Positions 12,254-23,662 of a stretch of DNA of 64,000 nt are shown here, in pieces. How positions within the stretch are numbered: the stretch's first letter is position 1; each line of letters starts with the position of its first letter. Under the pieces are notes generated by a model. It did no database searches, was not told the DNA's origin, and was given only the letters and a program-made list of their open reading frames with translations. The DNA comes from Trileptium ribeirensis (lineage: Eukaryota > Nematoda > Enoplea > Enoplida > Thoracostomopsidae): the NCBI GenBank assembly GCA_030248225.1, contig JASANE010001758.1, positions 31,707-95,706 of the forward strand. The letters are read 5' to 3'. Position numbers and translations under genes: made by a program.

Positions 12254-13184
12254 ATGTCTGGTAGAAATAATAATGGATCTGGAAATGATGGTGCGGAAGT
12301 TGATTTTGGTCGAAAATCTCTCCGGTCGTCTGTGACAGATCCGCAGCCCGAGATTTTGTGCTACGACCCATGCTGTCCTACCAAAATCATCCACACTGAA
12401 TTTGGTGATCCTGCCATCCCGTGCTCTTTCTGTGGAAGAACCTTTCACAAGAAATGTGCCGGAATCTGCCCAAACTGCTGCCGATCTGTTGAAGCCGAAC
12501 GCACAGGTTATGTGGAATTGTAGCCCAAAGGTTCAGAACTTGCTCAAAGGTGTGCAAATGAATCACGCGAAAATTGAAGCGCTAACCAAACGAGTTGAAA
12601 AACTCGAAAATGCTCCGCCTGCGCCTTCTTCCAACGGCGTTACTGGCATCCAGGTTGTCTCGGAAATTCGTGAAATCGAAATGCGCAAACCTAACATCAT
12701 GCTTTTTAACCTTCCTGAACCCGATATCACGGACCCCCAGGCTCGCACCGCGTTGGATAAAACTAAAGTTCTGAATCTTCTGGATACAATGAAGCATCGT
12801 TCAGCAAATTTTAATATCAAGTATTTAGTTTGTATTGGCAAACATAATGAACGGAATAATGACGGTAATAGGCCTAAGCCACGGCCTCTTAAAGTAGTAT
12901 TTGATTCTGAAGCTGAGAAACGTCTGGTACTACAAAATGCAAAATATCTTAATGGTTCTGCATTTCAAAACGTGTCCGTTAAGCCTGACCTAACCAAGTT
13001 CCAGATCGAGGCAGACAAAAAATTGCGGGAACAAGTGAGCGTTGAAATTGCTAAGGGTAAATTTGCAACTATACGTGGCGGCCGATTGTCTCGCAGGAAA
13101 CGACCGGATCAACCTACGGGTGCTACAGCCCCTTTAGGCGACGCCGACACGGATCTAACCCAGCAGAGTCCAACGACCCGGTAG
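12254..13184 (+). pseudogene. ORF1 of a CR1-like LINE (zinc finger, coiled coil, RNA-binding domain)
   Basis: The frame 12254-12523 begins with ATG and encodes a PHD-like Cys/His cluster (CYDPCC, then CSFCGRTFHKKCAGICPNCC) at residues 35-78. The continuation lies in the next frame (to 13184), so one frameshift falls between about 12480 and 12523. After it come a short coiled coil (IEALTKRVEKLENA) and an RRM/transposase-22-like region with NIMLFNLPEPD, RPKPRPLKVVFDSEAEKRLV and a DLTKFQIEADKKLREQ helix. This is the usual architecture of CR1/L2-group ORF1 proteins, which bind element RNA and help in target-primed transcription. The tail is basic (RRKRPDQPTG). One lesion makes it a near-intact pseudogene. 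Confidence 0.85.
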
Positions 13185-13261
13185 TTTGTTCAGCCAAGTA
13201 TATTCAAAACAGTTCTGAATGTGTTGTATCTTGTGCGAACAATGTTCATGTTAATCCTGTT

Positions 13262-16207
13262 GTGAACTCATGTGCTTCTTACTCTAACTGTTTTAACTAT
13301 GATGCATTGTCTTATTCTAACAATAATCATGTTATATGCGCGAGCAATACGGTTCCTGACGATAGTTATGTTACTACGGCTATAAATTGTTCGAGCAACA
13401 TTTTGAACTGTTTGTCACTCAATGCTAGAAGTCTAGTTAATAAGATTCATTTGTTGCGCCAAATTGTCTTAAATTGTAAATATGATGTTATTTTAATAAC
13501 CGAGTCGTGGGGTCATGCTTCGGTACTTAGTGGTTAATTTGACATTGATGGGTACAATACTTTCAGATCGGATAGGCAGCATTCTGCAGGCGGTGGGGTA
13601 CTTATTTACGTCAAGTCTAACCTAGTCGCAACATCATTCGACCTTGGACCCACAGTCTATGACGACATCGTTGCGTGTATGTTACCTGGCTCACCTCAAA
13701 CTGTCTTGATATCTGCATACCGTTCACCTGGCAACACAACAAAAACAAAACGACGATCTGTTTGCCAAAATAGACTACGCGTGTCGCGACGAAAACATCC
13801 ATATTGTCATAGCCGGAGATTTCAATTACCCCGAGATCGATTGGGCAAACGAGCTGTGGCCGCGTTGCGCTGACAGTTTTATGGAATCCATCTGCAGATC
13901 TGGTCTAACACAATACGTTCATTGCCCCACCAGAAACAATGCTATACTCGATTTAATTTTGTCAAATGAACCACACTGCGTTGATGCCATTGAAACGTTG
14001 CCTCCACTCGGCGCGTCTGATCACGTCTGTCTTGCGTTTTCTATCCGCGTAAGATCAGACCTACAGCGCGCTCCGACCTTACGCAATTGCTTCAATGTCT
14101 GGAGAGCTGACTGGAACCGCATTAGCGCTTCAATTCAGAATGATCTACAGCATAACACGTTAACTGACGGCGAAGCACCAACAGCAGACGTTATCGCAGC
14201 GTGGAATTTCATCAAAGCATCAGCAACCTCTGCGCTTATCTCACACACTCCTGCCCGATCTCTACGTAAAAGGGGTCCTCCTTGGGCAAACCGCAGAACC
14301 AAAAACGCACACCGCCTGATGAGAAATGCATATCGTGCATGGATACGCCTGCGCAACGCCCGGTCCTACGAGATTCATATTATCAAGAAAGAATATTTTG
14401 AGCACGAGTGCAACAGAGCCATATGGCTGTTTGAGCGCAATATCACTGAAAATCTGAAAACGGACCCGAAATCCTTCTGGGCCTACATCAATAGAAAGAA
14501 ATCATCGAAACCTATGATTGGTCCCTTGGAACTCGACGGTGACATCATTACATCCGATGGGGCCTGTGCTGATCATTTGAACCGATATTTCCATTCTGTG
14601 TATGTTGATGATCGAGATGCAGGTCCAACCAATTTACCTCTTCGAACAAACAACCGTTTGTCAGACGTAACTATTACTACCGAGCTTATGATAAAAACGT
14701 TAGAAGGGTTAAAAAGCACCGCAACTCCTGGACCCGATGAAATCAGCAACCTACTTCTTAAAAATTGTGCCCATATTGTTGCCCCAGCCCTAGTCCAACT
14801 GTTTACAAACTCTGTACGATATTGCCAAATTCCCAGCGACTGGCTACACGCTCTAATAGCACCTATCCACAAATCTGGCCAACGATCTCTTATGTCCAAT
14901 TATAGACCGATTAGCCTTACATCGTGTACGTGCAAGGTTCTTGAACGAATCATCAAAGACGAACTTATCAAATTTGCTAACGCCAATAACTTGTGGTCAT
15001 CTTGTCAGTTTGGCTTTCTGCCAGGGCGTACCTGTGAAACCCAACTTTTGGATTATATAAACACGTTAACCAAATAGTCGACAGTGGGAATCACGCCGAT
15101 GTTATTTATCTGGACCTCAAAAAAGCCTTCGACCGCGTCCCGCACAAGCGATTGCTCACAAAACTAGCTAGTTACGGCATTTCAGGAAACTTGTTAGAAT
15201 GGATATCTTACTTCCTTACGAACCGAACGCAACAAGTTACAGTAAATGGTACCAAGTCGTCACAGTTGCCAGTAATGTCCGGGGTACCTCAAGGAACTGT
15301 CATCGGGCCGACGCTTTTTCTGTTCTACATAAATGACCTTCCAGAATGCCTTTCACACAGCCAAGCATGGTTATTTGCTGACGACACCAAGATCTTAAAG
15401 GAACTGGTCAAGGGGGATGAAGCTAGGGGCATCCAGGAACTTCAACAAGATTTATTGTCTCTTGAGAACTACGCTGCTAATTGGCTACTGGATTTCAACG
15501 TTTCAAAATCAGCATGTATCAATTTCGGCTCACGCAATCCGCGCGCTGTATACAAATTGCAACAAGTTCCAATTCCAACTAGATCTGTTATCAAAGATCT
15601 TGGCGTTCTTGTATCAACCAACCTCAAATTTCATGACCACTGCACCCAAATTGTCGCTGCGTCCCATAGGTTGATGGCATTTATTTCACGAGCTTTCCGT
15701 TTTTGGTCACGCCGCTCTTTCCGCACCATCTGTTATGCCCTCGTTCGATGTAGGCTGGAATATGCTTCAGCTGCATGGAGTCCGTTCCACGTCCAAGACA
15801 TATCCAAGCTAGAACGAGTCCAACGTAGAGCATCAAAGTTGTACCGACTTTGCCGCCACATGGCTTATCCTGAGCGCCTTCGATCACTCAAATTACAAAG
15901 TCTTCAAATACGACGAACTCGCCATGACCTCATCCTACTACATAAACTCATCGCAAACCAGCTACAACTCGACTGGTCCAATATGTTCTACTTCATCGAC
16001 TCGACATTGCGCCGCAGTCACCATCTTGCGCTCAAACCAATGCCTTCCACCGCATGCCTCGACATCCGCAACAACTTTTTTGCCCACCGCGTCATTAGGA
16101 CCTGGAATGGGTTACCTGCCCATGTCATTGAGGCAGGGTCAACCACCGTTTTTAAAGCACGACTTCACGACTCGGGTGTCTTAAATCAGTTGTCGCTACT
16201 GCGTTAA
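13262..16207 (+). pseudogene. ORF2 of the CR1-like LINE (endonuclease plus reverse transcriptase)
   Basis: Endonuclease blocks run in order: LSLNARSLVNKIHLLR and ITESW (13415-13510), GGGVLIYVKS (about 13590-13620), VIAGDFNYPEIDW (about 13807-13845), and LGASDHVCL (about 14008-14035). RT follows: TPGPDEISN (about 14725), YRPISLTS (about 14903), QFGFLPGRTCETQLLDYI, LDLKKAFDRVP (motif A, about 15112), GVPQGTVIGPTLFLFYINDL (about 15281), and LFADDTKI with the catalytic FADD at about 15374-15385. The thumb and C-terminal part end at a stop at 16207. Lesions are a TAA at 13535-13537, a frameshift near 13735-13752 and another near 15065-15077. With only a few lesions this is among the youngest elements here. 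ORF1 lies 78 bp upstream. Confidence 0.9.
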
Positions 16208-16336
16208 ATTTCTTTACAGACATCGACGACAAAACAAGCCAACTATTTCGTTGGCGTAATCTTCTCCAGTCATCGGCGACGTGGCAGTCGATCGTACTCC
16301 GCAAAGAATTGTACATTACCGGCTGGAGGCCGGTAA
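16208..16336 (+). other. 3' end of the CR1-like LINE with terminal stem-loop
   Basis: A 3' untranslated tail of about 110 bases leads to a perfect 8 bp stem, TTACCGGC (16316-16323) and GCCGGTAA (16329-16336), with a 5-base loop. In CR1/L2-type elements the RNA 3' end is recognised by the element's RT, and a hairpin is a plausible recognition structure. No poly(A) tail is seen. The minus-strand frame at 16679-16338 resumes right after it, which marks the element boundary. Confidence 0.55.
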
Positions 16337-16337
16337 G

Positions 16338-16760
16338 TTAACGTTCTTCGTTCGTCATCATTCTCAAAGTCCCAAGTTCTATAGGTACGTCATTGTAAAA
16401 GTCTAGTCCAAGCAAATTAAATAAACGCCCGTCTACTTCGTGCGAACGTTCTTCGTTTGCTGTGTTCACATAGGCCAATAAAGTCGCTCGCGTCCAACTA
16501 ATGTCAATATGACTGCTAGTTACAGCTTCGGATTCCTCTAGCTCATCGTTGGCAGGTAACATTCCAGATTCTACGGAAAATATTTGATTAGAAGGCTCTA
16601 TATCAGAGCTACAGAACAAGTTCCAACCGATTCCGGTCGTCGCACAATATTGCATCCCTTGACTCGTTATCAGAGTCACCTAAACTACACGGGTGCATCG
16701 TTAGGATAATCCATTCGAGATCATTCTCGCTGATCTCGCCGGCCTCACTCAGCTCTTCAC
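16338..16760 (-). pseudogene. Unidentified minus-strand coding remnant next to the CR1-like insertion
   Basis: An open frame of 113 codons (16679-16338) is mildly acidic, with SGMLPANDELEESEAVTSSH and a GRLFNLLGLDFYNDVPIELG stretch. I recognise no domain. It abuts the 3' end of the CR1-like element exactly, so the element probably inserted into it; the part beyond the insertion would lie below 12254. Confidence 0.3.
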
Positions 16761-17240
16761 TGCTGTGACTAATTCTTAACTACTAATTCGCCTGCTCGCA
16801 TATTCACATTCAGCGGCGGTTGCAATCCCATACCCCTGCGGAGTTCCACTGGCGTGAGGCGTACATTGCCTACGATAACAGGGTCCATAGGGATAAGGAC
16901 AGTTAACCAAAATCCTTCACCTTAACTTTCACTTTTGGAAGTCATTACCATAACTATCATCATCATCATTTTTCGTATCCGAAATCTCGTGATACGTTCC
17001 GATCCAGTCCCCCTCCTCGCTTTGATTATCATTTAATATCTTTTCGTTCACTTACTTTATGTCGTTCCTTTCAACGGTTTCTCTCGCTGCGCTTAGTTCA
17101 CTCGCTTCAACTAGTTCGTTCACTTCAACTAAATGTTTCTGCTTCTGGCGGGTTCGTTGGATTATGATCAACAACATTATATCACACATCAACACATACA
17201 TCAGTAATACACAAATGAACACTATCAGCAATACACTTAT

Positions 17241-17584
17241 CTGGGCTGTCCAAATTAGGGGGAGGGGTGGGGGTCCCCTGGCATTTTTCGGTTGCCGCTG
17301 GTTCAGAACAGGTGCGCCACCGGCAACATTTTGGGCTCTTCCGGTTCACCGCTTTTGGCAATTGGTCTAAAGTACCTTAAATTTGAGTTAAAATTGAACT
17401 AAAATTCCGTTCTGAAGCAAAAAATTTAGCAAATTTTGTTAAATTTTCCTTCAAAATCGCTTTTCTCCATCAAAAGCGTTTTGGCAGTGTTTCTAACATG
17501 ATTTTTACCCGTTTTTCTCTTAGCAAAATCGGGCGACCCTGGTTCTTGCCCTTTGGCAAAATTTTCAGCGAATGGAGAGCCCAG
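17241..17584 (+). mobile_element. CTGGGCT short inverted-repeat element, copy 1
   Basis: Ends are CTGGGCTGTCC at the left and GGAGAGCCCAG at the right. Flanks CTTAT (17236-17240) and CTCAT (17585-17589) agree in 4 of 5 bases, which is compatible with a 5 bp target duplication. The interior has a G-rich left arm, A/T-rich AAAATTTTG runs, and GGCAAAATTTTCAGCGAATGG near the right end. These are shared with copies at 34786, 50043 and 58477. No ORF is present, so it is non-autonomous. Confidence 0.75.
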
Positions 17585-18873
17585 CTCATCAACACTATCA
17601 ACAATACACATCAGCACTAGCAACAACCTCAACCTCAGTATCATCCTGAAAAATCTCATTACCACTAATATTAACATCAATTTCATCATCAGTTTCCATT
17701 ACTTCATCAAAATTTCCGGCGTTGCGCGCTTCATGATGCCATGATGGGTGCACATGATACCTCGCAATGTTTCGGTAGGTCAAATTCTATCACCCTACCT
17801 ACTTCACTCCAATGCCTGGAAGGACCCAGAGCAGTATTTTCAGCTCCAACCATCACATCCGCTTCTTCGGCGCCAACAGTCGCGAATCCCTCACTACCCG
17901 CACTTTTAACATGGGAGATAACGGCAGTGCCGGTCGGTGTCAAGGAAGGACCAAACGAGTCAATAAAACTCTTGTCAATGGGGACGTTAAATTCACCTCC
18001 TGTCCCATAATAATATCATCATCAACAACAACATTAATATTCGCCGGTTTGAAATAAACTTCAACATCATCACTAATCTCATAACCACGCCTAGAAAGAT
18101 ATACACGCGACACATCAGATTCAAGCACATGACGAAAGACGTTGCCTTCCGTTCCACTCACATTCACACAAGTCCGTATTATCCTGAACAGAACTAGACT
18201 AATCGCTGCCGATTGAACTCGGATATCAGCGGAATCAGTCGCCATCGTTCCTGACTCATCCCGCATTCCTACAGGCTTTTTGGATACCTCACACGATAGA
18301 GCGCATGAAGTCTTGATAGTTTGAGCCATATTATTAGTGGCTTCCACGCCTGCATCCATATCATCATCCATGGCAGTGCGGCCTATATACGTATGTGACC
18401 AGGATGCGCCGTGCGTTACCGCTCATGCGGGATTCATCGCAGTGGCCAATATTTTCTATCACACCCTCACCACTCAAATGGCCAGTGTCCGATAAGGAAA
18501 TAATATTAAAATGATCATTAACATCAAAACAAATATCAGTATCATCAACATTCAATCCAACAAAAGGCGGTCCCTTGGTTTCGCTTTTAAGATACAGACC
18601 TGTAAATTTCACTCTATATGCGTCATTCTTCAGCAGTATGCAGCATCAAAATCTTGATTTTATCATGAGACATGAAAAAGACGACAATATGTTGAAATTA
18701 GACATGCTTCTGTTAGAAACTTCTAAAAATGAATTTTAAAGCAAAACACCCACCAAACTTCCTAATTTGCATGAATATTTAGCTTGGCTTTTTCACCGTA
18801 AAGTTCGCTTGGCCTTTTCCCCTCAAGGCTATACCGGCATTAATAACATCAACATCACAACCATTAACACGGT

Positions 18874-18969
18874 CTTCTCTCTTCGGTTCTGTCGACCGCA
18901 AAATCATCAACTAAACGAGGACTTCTCTCTTCGGCTCCGTCGACCGGAAAATCATCGCTAATCTTAACA
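18874..18969. repeat. 48 bp tandem duplication inside the acidic ORF cluster
   Basis: CTTCTCTCTTCGG recurs at 18874 and 18922, each followed by TCGACCG and AAAATCATC. The period of 48 bp keeps frame and yields two copies of a 16-residue acidic unit on the - strand. Confidence 0.7.
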
Positions 18970-19489
18970 CTATTACACTCATACACATCAAACTTATCGT
19001 AATCAACATCACATAATTCAATGTTACCATATCCACTGTTCCTCACTGTATTAATTCGTTCATTAACTGCTCTGTCACTGTACCAAAATTCGTCCGTTCG
19101 TTTGATCAGTCGGGGTTCAATTCGCTCGCTTAAATTTTTGCTACGTGGTACTCTCTTGTTTCTTGTATTTTCTCGCTATTTACACTATATACAAGAGGTT
19201 CTTCGCGAGTTTCAGGCGAAAGGTTATTATAGACAATCCCTCTTCCGAATGTCCGTCTTTATGGTATTTTTCTATTTTATTGCTATTTACATTATTTACA
19301 AACTCATCCTTACAGTCATAATACGTATGTTTGTTTTCGCAAGTGTCCATGTCAGTTCGTTCGTCGATAGTAACGTAATCGGTCGGGAGGAACGAAGCAT
19401 GGCTCTGAGTGTGACACGTGGCACTATCACAATGGTCACAATCACGTTCATCTGCCGAGCGACAGCATCACCACTAGTCATAGTTATCG

Positions 19490-20890
19490 TCATAATTCGT
19501 AAGTTGTGATCAGATAGCCATTGCTATCGTATAATAGTTCGTCCGTCGTAGCGATTGCGTTTACGTGTCCAGGTTGTTCACCAAACCATAACTTGATCTG
19601 TATCATGCCTAATTCTCGGCTCGTTGCAGGACTGGGGTCTCTAGCTCTATTATGGCAAGTGGCACTGCAATTTACTTGGTTACGTCGTTGCTGCGTGGTT
19701 CCATTCCATTGATTGGGACTATTTATCATCTGATTAAAATTGCTCTGGGCTTGCGGGTCCAGCTGACATGCGGTCGTTGCGTGTGCGCTGACATGCGTTA
19801 GTCTGCGGCGGTCGGTTGCCAAACGTGTTCATCGGTCCTTTTGTAGAAGCGTTTCGTCTGTTATTTCTGGGTCCTGAAAATGATTGATTCTGCTCACAAT
19901 TCACGCGGCGGGTACATTGCTGCTTTGATTAATACTACAAGGCTCCCTCGGGCATCTCATGCGATTTGGTTGCGATCCTCTCTGCACGTAACTAGAAACA
20001 TATACATCTAAGTAGGCTGCGGGTTTCGCATTGATACACCTGCTGGCTCCTGCATTGGGCGCACTGGTAAAGTACAGTCGCGTACATAGTGGCCAAAATG
20101 ACCACAGCGTCAGCAAGTTATCGGCTGTGGCAGCGGACGCGGTGCTACTGGAAGCGAAGGGTTAGCTACATTTGGTTGCGCGGGAGCGTTGAATTGATGC
20201 AGCGTCTCTGATCTGCCGTCGATCACGTCCACTAAGCGGTTTATTGTATCGTTGTTTGTATTACTTTCACGGCGGTGATCACCTAAATACTGATTGAAGT
20301 TGTGTGACCAATCCCTCACCATGGTCTTCGAGGAGGGTGTTATCTGTCGTGTTTAGTCATTGAGGGGGTGTTTCCGGTACAAGACAGGATTTAGGGCATC
20401 GTCATATCGCTTATAAAACTCAACCATATCGTAAGGTATTTATTAATGTGTTGTAATATATGTATACCTACTTCTAAAAGAGTTCGCCTTTCCTGAAAGA
20501 ATTTGCCGACAAGTGAATCCCTCTGTTTTGCGTCAACATCAGAAAAAGCTCGGTCACACAACTTTTGCAACTCTAATCAGTACATTACGACAGTTTCCTC
20601 TGCACCCTGCTTACTAGTGAAGAAACCAGCTAGTGATTTCTCAGGGAGGCGTGAGGAAGAAAATACGAAGCGCATATTATAGATCAGACCGCCAAAGGTT
20701 CTCCGCTGAGTTGGGGTTAAGCCTGCATAGGTTTGTCGAGCCAGTCCTCTCAATAGTACATGTATACACGTCACCTTTTGTTCGTGGGTCTAATTGTGTC
20801 CACTGGTAAATCGGTTAAACATTCGTATCCAGTCCTCAAAATCTTGTTCATCGCGTTTTCCTTCGAAAGTTATGGCAAATACAATATGGC
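19490..20890 (-). pseudogene. Gag-like remnant with zinc knuckle
   Basis: From 20870 downward the - strand shows FEDWIRMFNRF (about 20850), then LLRGLARQTYAGLTPTQRR and FTSKQGAEETV (20774-20577). These fit the retrotransposon Gag capsid pattern. The frame 20322-20110 is a Pro/Asn-rich linker. At about 20119-20078 a CCHC knuckle is visible as CxRCGHFGHYVRDC with a stop in the second position. The basic, Gln/Asn-rich tail runs to about 19490. Gag packages the element RNA in virus-like particles. Multiple stops make it dead. It is on the same strand as the pol remnant at 3130-5740 but 14 kb away, so they need not be one element. Confidence 0.6.
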
Positions 20891-21076
20891 ACGATTAGAT
20901 GTTAATGAGAACACGGCGTGACATCGTACAAGTGATATATGATAACAATTGGTAATACCAAGGATATGATACAATATAATATATAGCGACAAGGTATGAC
21001 ACAACATAGCATGAACGGTATAAGTGTGTATAAATAATGTATAAATAAAACAGATGAAGGAAGAAATCAAGGTATA

Positions 21077-22060
21077 GTGGATTTAAAATGCATTAAAAAT
21101 AACTTATACATTAAACTTAATGTATTGCGGTGGTATTATTGCCTTTCTGAAACTTTAAAGAGACTGAGGAAGCTAATAATATTTATTTATCGATCAAATA
21201 TGTCGATTTTTGGACACCCAGAGCAAAAAATGCCTTCCACTATACACCATTGCGTATACTGCGTCAAATCGAATATGCTTACAAAGCTTGGAGCGTAGAA
21301 TACACACTTTCGCTCTGTCTCCAGTCGCCTTCCTTTACTACTCATACGTTTGTTACATGTTCTTCTGTAGGAAACTTGAAATTATTGGTTTTGATTCTAA
21401 GAGAAAATAATAGATAGAAGGTAATTTTCTGATCTGTGGTCAGGGACACTGTTTAGGGTAGTGCCCGTAAGTTTTGGACAAACAGTGCCCTTAAGTTAGA
21501 TGATAATGATGATAACTTTGTAATCAGAATGCTATAAATGAGACACATTGTGCTGCTGCTCGCACAGTTTCAATAAATACAGTTCTTTGCCAAGAAAGCA
21601 GTTTCTAGCTGCGTTGCAGATAACGTTAGTTTACTTCAATTTAGACGGATTTACCAAGTTTACAAGCGCATTGGCGGGTTCTTGAAGCAATTTATGTCAG
21701 CCAAGCATACTCTAAGTACTTCTGCATAAGCCATACTCTGTTGAGTTGGACCGGTTAATTGAAACGTACCCCACAGACTTCTGGATGTGTAACATAGCTA
21801 CTACAAGCATCGACGTGGATTTGATTTGTTTGTCAAATTGCTTAGTTAATTTTTTTTGCTTGGTTGTATTGAAGCTTAATCATTGTATAATATATATTAC
21901 ATATGTTTGGATCACAGATGAAGCAAAAAATGTGGAAAATGCAAACAAACTTTTTAAACCGGAATTCCGGTTCCGGTATGGTTTTTGCCCTTTGCCGGAA
22001 CCGCAACCGGAACCGCAACCGGAACACGATTTTCGCCGGAACCGGAATTCCGGTTACTCC
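21077..22060. repeat. 1 kb tandem repeat, unit 1
   Basis: Starts GTGGATTTAAAATG and ends CGGTTACTCC. Shared landmarks with unit 2, in order, are TTAATGTATTGCG, AAAATGCCTTCC, GAAACTTGAAATTATTGG, a GATAATGATGAT run, CAGAATGCTATAAATGAGACA, GAAGCAAAAA, and finally CCGGAATTCCGGTTCCGGTA. The last 100 bases are a (CCGGAACCGCAA)n-type run bracketed by CCGGAATTCCGG palindromes. No reliable coding sequence. Confidence 0.8.
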
Positions 22061-22298
22061 CTGATATATATACATATGGGTATAAATAATTATTACAGCT
22101 TTGGTAATCAAATTATAAGTTCAGACAATGGTCTTGATGATTGAACAAAACTTTAGTTTGGTTATGTGGATTTTCTTTTAGTTTTTGACCATTATTGTGC
22201 ACACCAAGGAATAACCGGAACCGTCCATTTAAATCGCATCCGGAACTTGTTTTCGAATCTTATATTGTAGTTAAACAGATGGTCGAAATGAAGGCACT

Positions 22299-23320
22299 GT
22301 GGATTTAAAATGAATTAATAATAAATTTTGAATTAACTTAATGTATTGCGATAACGTTATTGCATCTATAGTGCTTTGAATAGGCTGAGGAACCTAAAGT
22401 ATTTATTTATCAAACTACATGCCGGTTTTTTGGACTCCTATCGGAAAAATGCCTTCCGCTCTATTGGCTTGCGTAAACTGCGCCAAACTGATTGTTCTGG
22501 TATGGAGCGTAGAGTAGACAATTCGGCTGCGTCTCCAATCGCCCCCGTGCACTAGACATACGTTCGTTACATGTTATTCCGTCGGAAACTTGAAATTATT
22601 GGCTTAACATAGTTCTAAAAGAAAATGAAGCTGTATAGTATAATTTCCTGATCGTTGGCCAACAACATTATTCAGGCTATCTTTGGACAGCCAGAGCACT
22701 TCAGTTAGATAATGATGATGATTTTCTGATCAGAATGCTATAAATGAGACAACTGTGATACTGCTCGCCCAGGTTCAGTATATACAGATCGTTCCCAAGA
22801 ACGGAGTTTCTGGCTGCTTTGAAGATATGTTACCTTACTCCAGTGTAGGCTGGTTATGAAGTGTACAAGTACGCTGACTGGTGCGTCACGCAATATATAT
22901 CAGCCAAGCTTACAGCTAAGTACTTCAGTAATCCACACTCCATTATGTATATCAAGTTGGACCGGTTCAATTCTAACATATACCTCAGATTTCTGAACGG
23001 GTAAGTTACAACACGCATCGGCCTAGATTTGCCTAGTTAACAGACTCCTGCCGGGCGAAGATAAAAATATTCCTACTGAAATTGTGTCCTACGTACATGT
23101 CACATGGTAATTTGCTGAATTAGTCTTCTTTTGTTTGGTTATGTTGGAGCTTGATCATTGTGTATATAAATATAATGTGATTGGACCACAGATGAAGCAA
23201 AAATGTGGACAGTTAAACGAAATTTTTGGACCGGAATTCCGGTTCCGGTATGGTTTTTGCCTTTTTCCCGAATCGCAACCGAAACACGATTTTCGCCCGA
23301 ATCGGTGTTCCCGTTACTCC
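22299..23320. repeat. 1 kb tandem repeat, unit 2
   Basis: Second unit in the same orientation, offset 1.22-1.26 kb from unit 1, with the same landmark order and the same palindrome-rich end (about 23230-23320), more degraded. A 240 bp spacer separates the units. It ends about 180 bp before the first NOM1 exon found. Confidence 0.8.
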
Positions 23321-23500
23321 TGGTGCACACCTGTAATTTTCTAGTTTTTTTAATTTTGAGCAAACAGGAATATTTCATGTATTCGATTATTACAGGGCGA
23401 CAGATCATCATCGCCAATTTAGTTGATCAAGTTAAATTATGTTTGATTTTAAATGCTTTACCATTTTTTAATGAATATAAACCTTAGATTTCGCTTTTAG

Positions 23501-23662
23501 GTGTCAGACCTGCTGGTTGATGATCAAGTACCAATGAATGAAAATTGTCCAAAAACGCGGAAAAAGAAGATAAAGAACAAGAAATCTGTTACCGCAGAAG
23601 GTGCACCAATCGAATTTGTAGCTTGTACTGCCGCTAATGACCTTGGCAAATACAAGAGTCGG
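23501..23662 (+). CDS. NOM1: NOM1 exon 1 of those visible
   Basis: Bounded by TCGCTTTTAG and the donor GTATAC; 54 codons, phase 0 at both ends. It encodes a hydrophilic linker with KTRKKKIKNKKS, a likely nuclear/nucleolar localisation patch, ending GKYKSR. Weakly conserved in the family, so this exon rests on its borders, phase and composition. An upstream coding exon must exist since there is no in-frame start with context. Confidence 0.7.

Larger units (their letters stand above)
16761..19480 (-). pseudogene. Acidic, frame-broken minus-strand ORF cluster, unidentified
   Basis: Consecutive - strand frames (19046-18864, 18612-18364, 18371-17940, 17943-17731, 17783-17598, 17689-17426) overlap by only a few bases, as expected of one long coding region with frameshifts. 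The product would be rich in Asp, Glu and Val, with DDVEVYFKPANINVVVDDDI around 18050-18000. It also has a 16-residue tandem repeat near 18955-18874. The + strand looks like ATCATCATC/AACATC low complexity because of the Asp runs. No family is recognised. It lies between a Gag-like stretch and the unidentified remnant at 16338, and is interrupted by a small inverted-repeat element at 17241-17584. Confidence 0.35.

Noticed and set aside
17193..17610. A 20 bp target duplication around the CTGGGCT copy 1 (AACACTATCAACAATACAC on both sides)
   Set aside because: The surrounding acidic-ORF region contains many such ACATCAACA-type phrases, and the other copies show 5-6 bp duplications.
21746..22144. 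A 132-codon + strand frame ending in EPQPEPQPEH
   Set aside because: Lies inside a tandem repeat unit; the apparent peptide repeat is the CCGGAACCG simple run.
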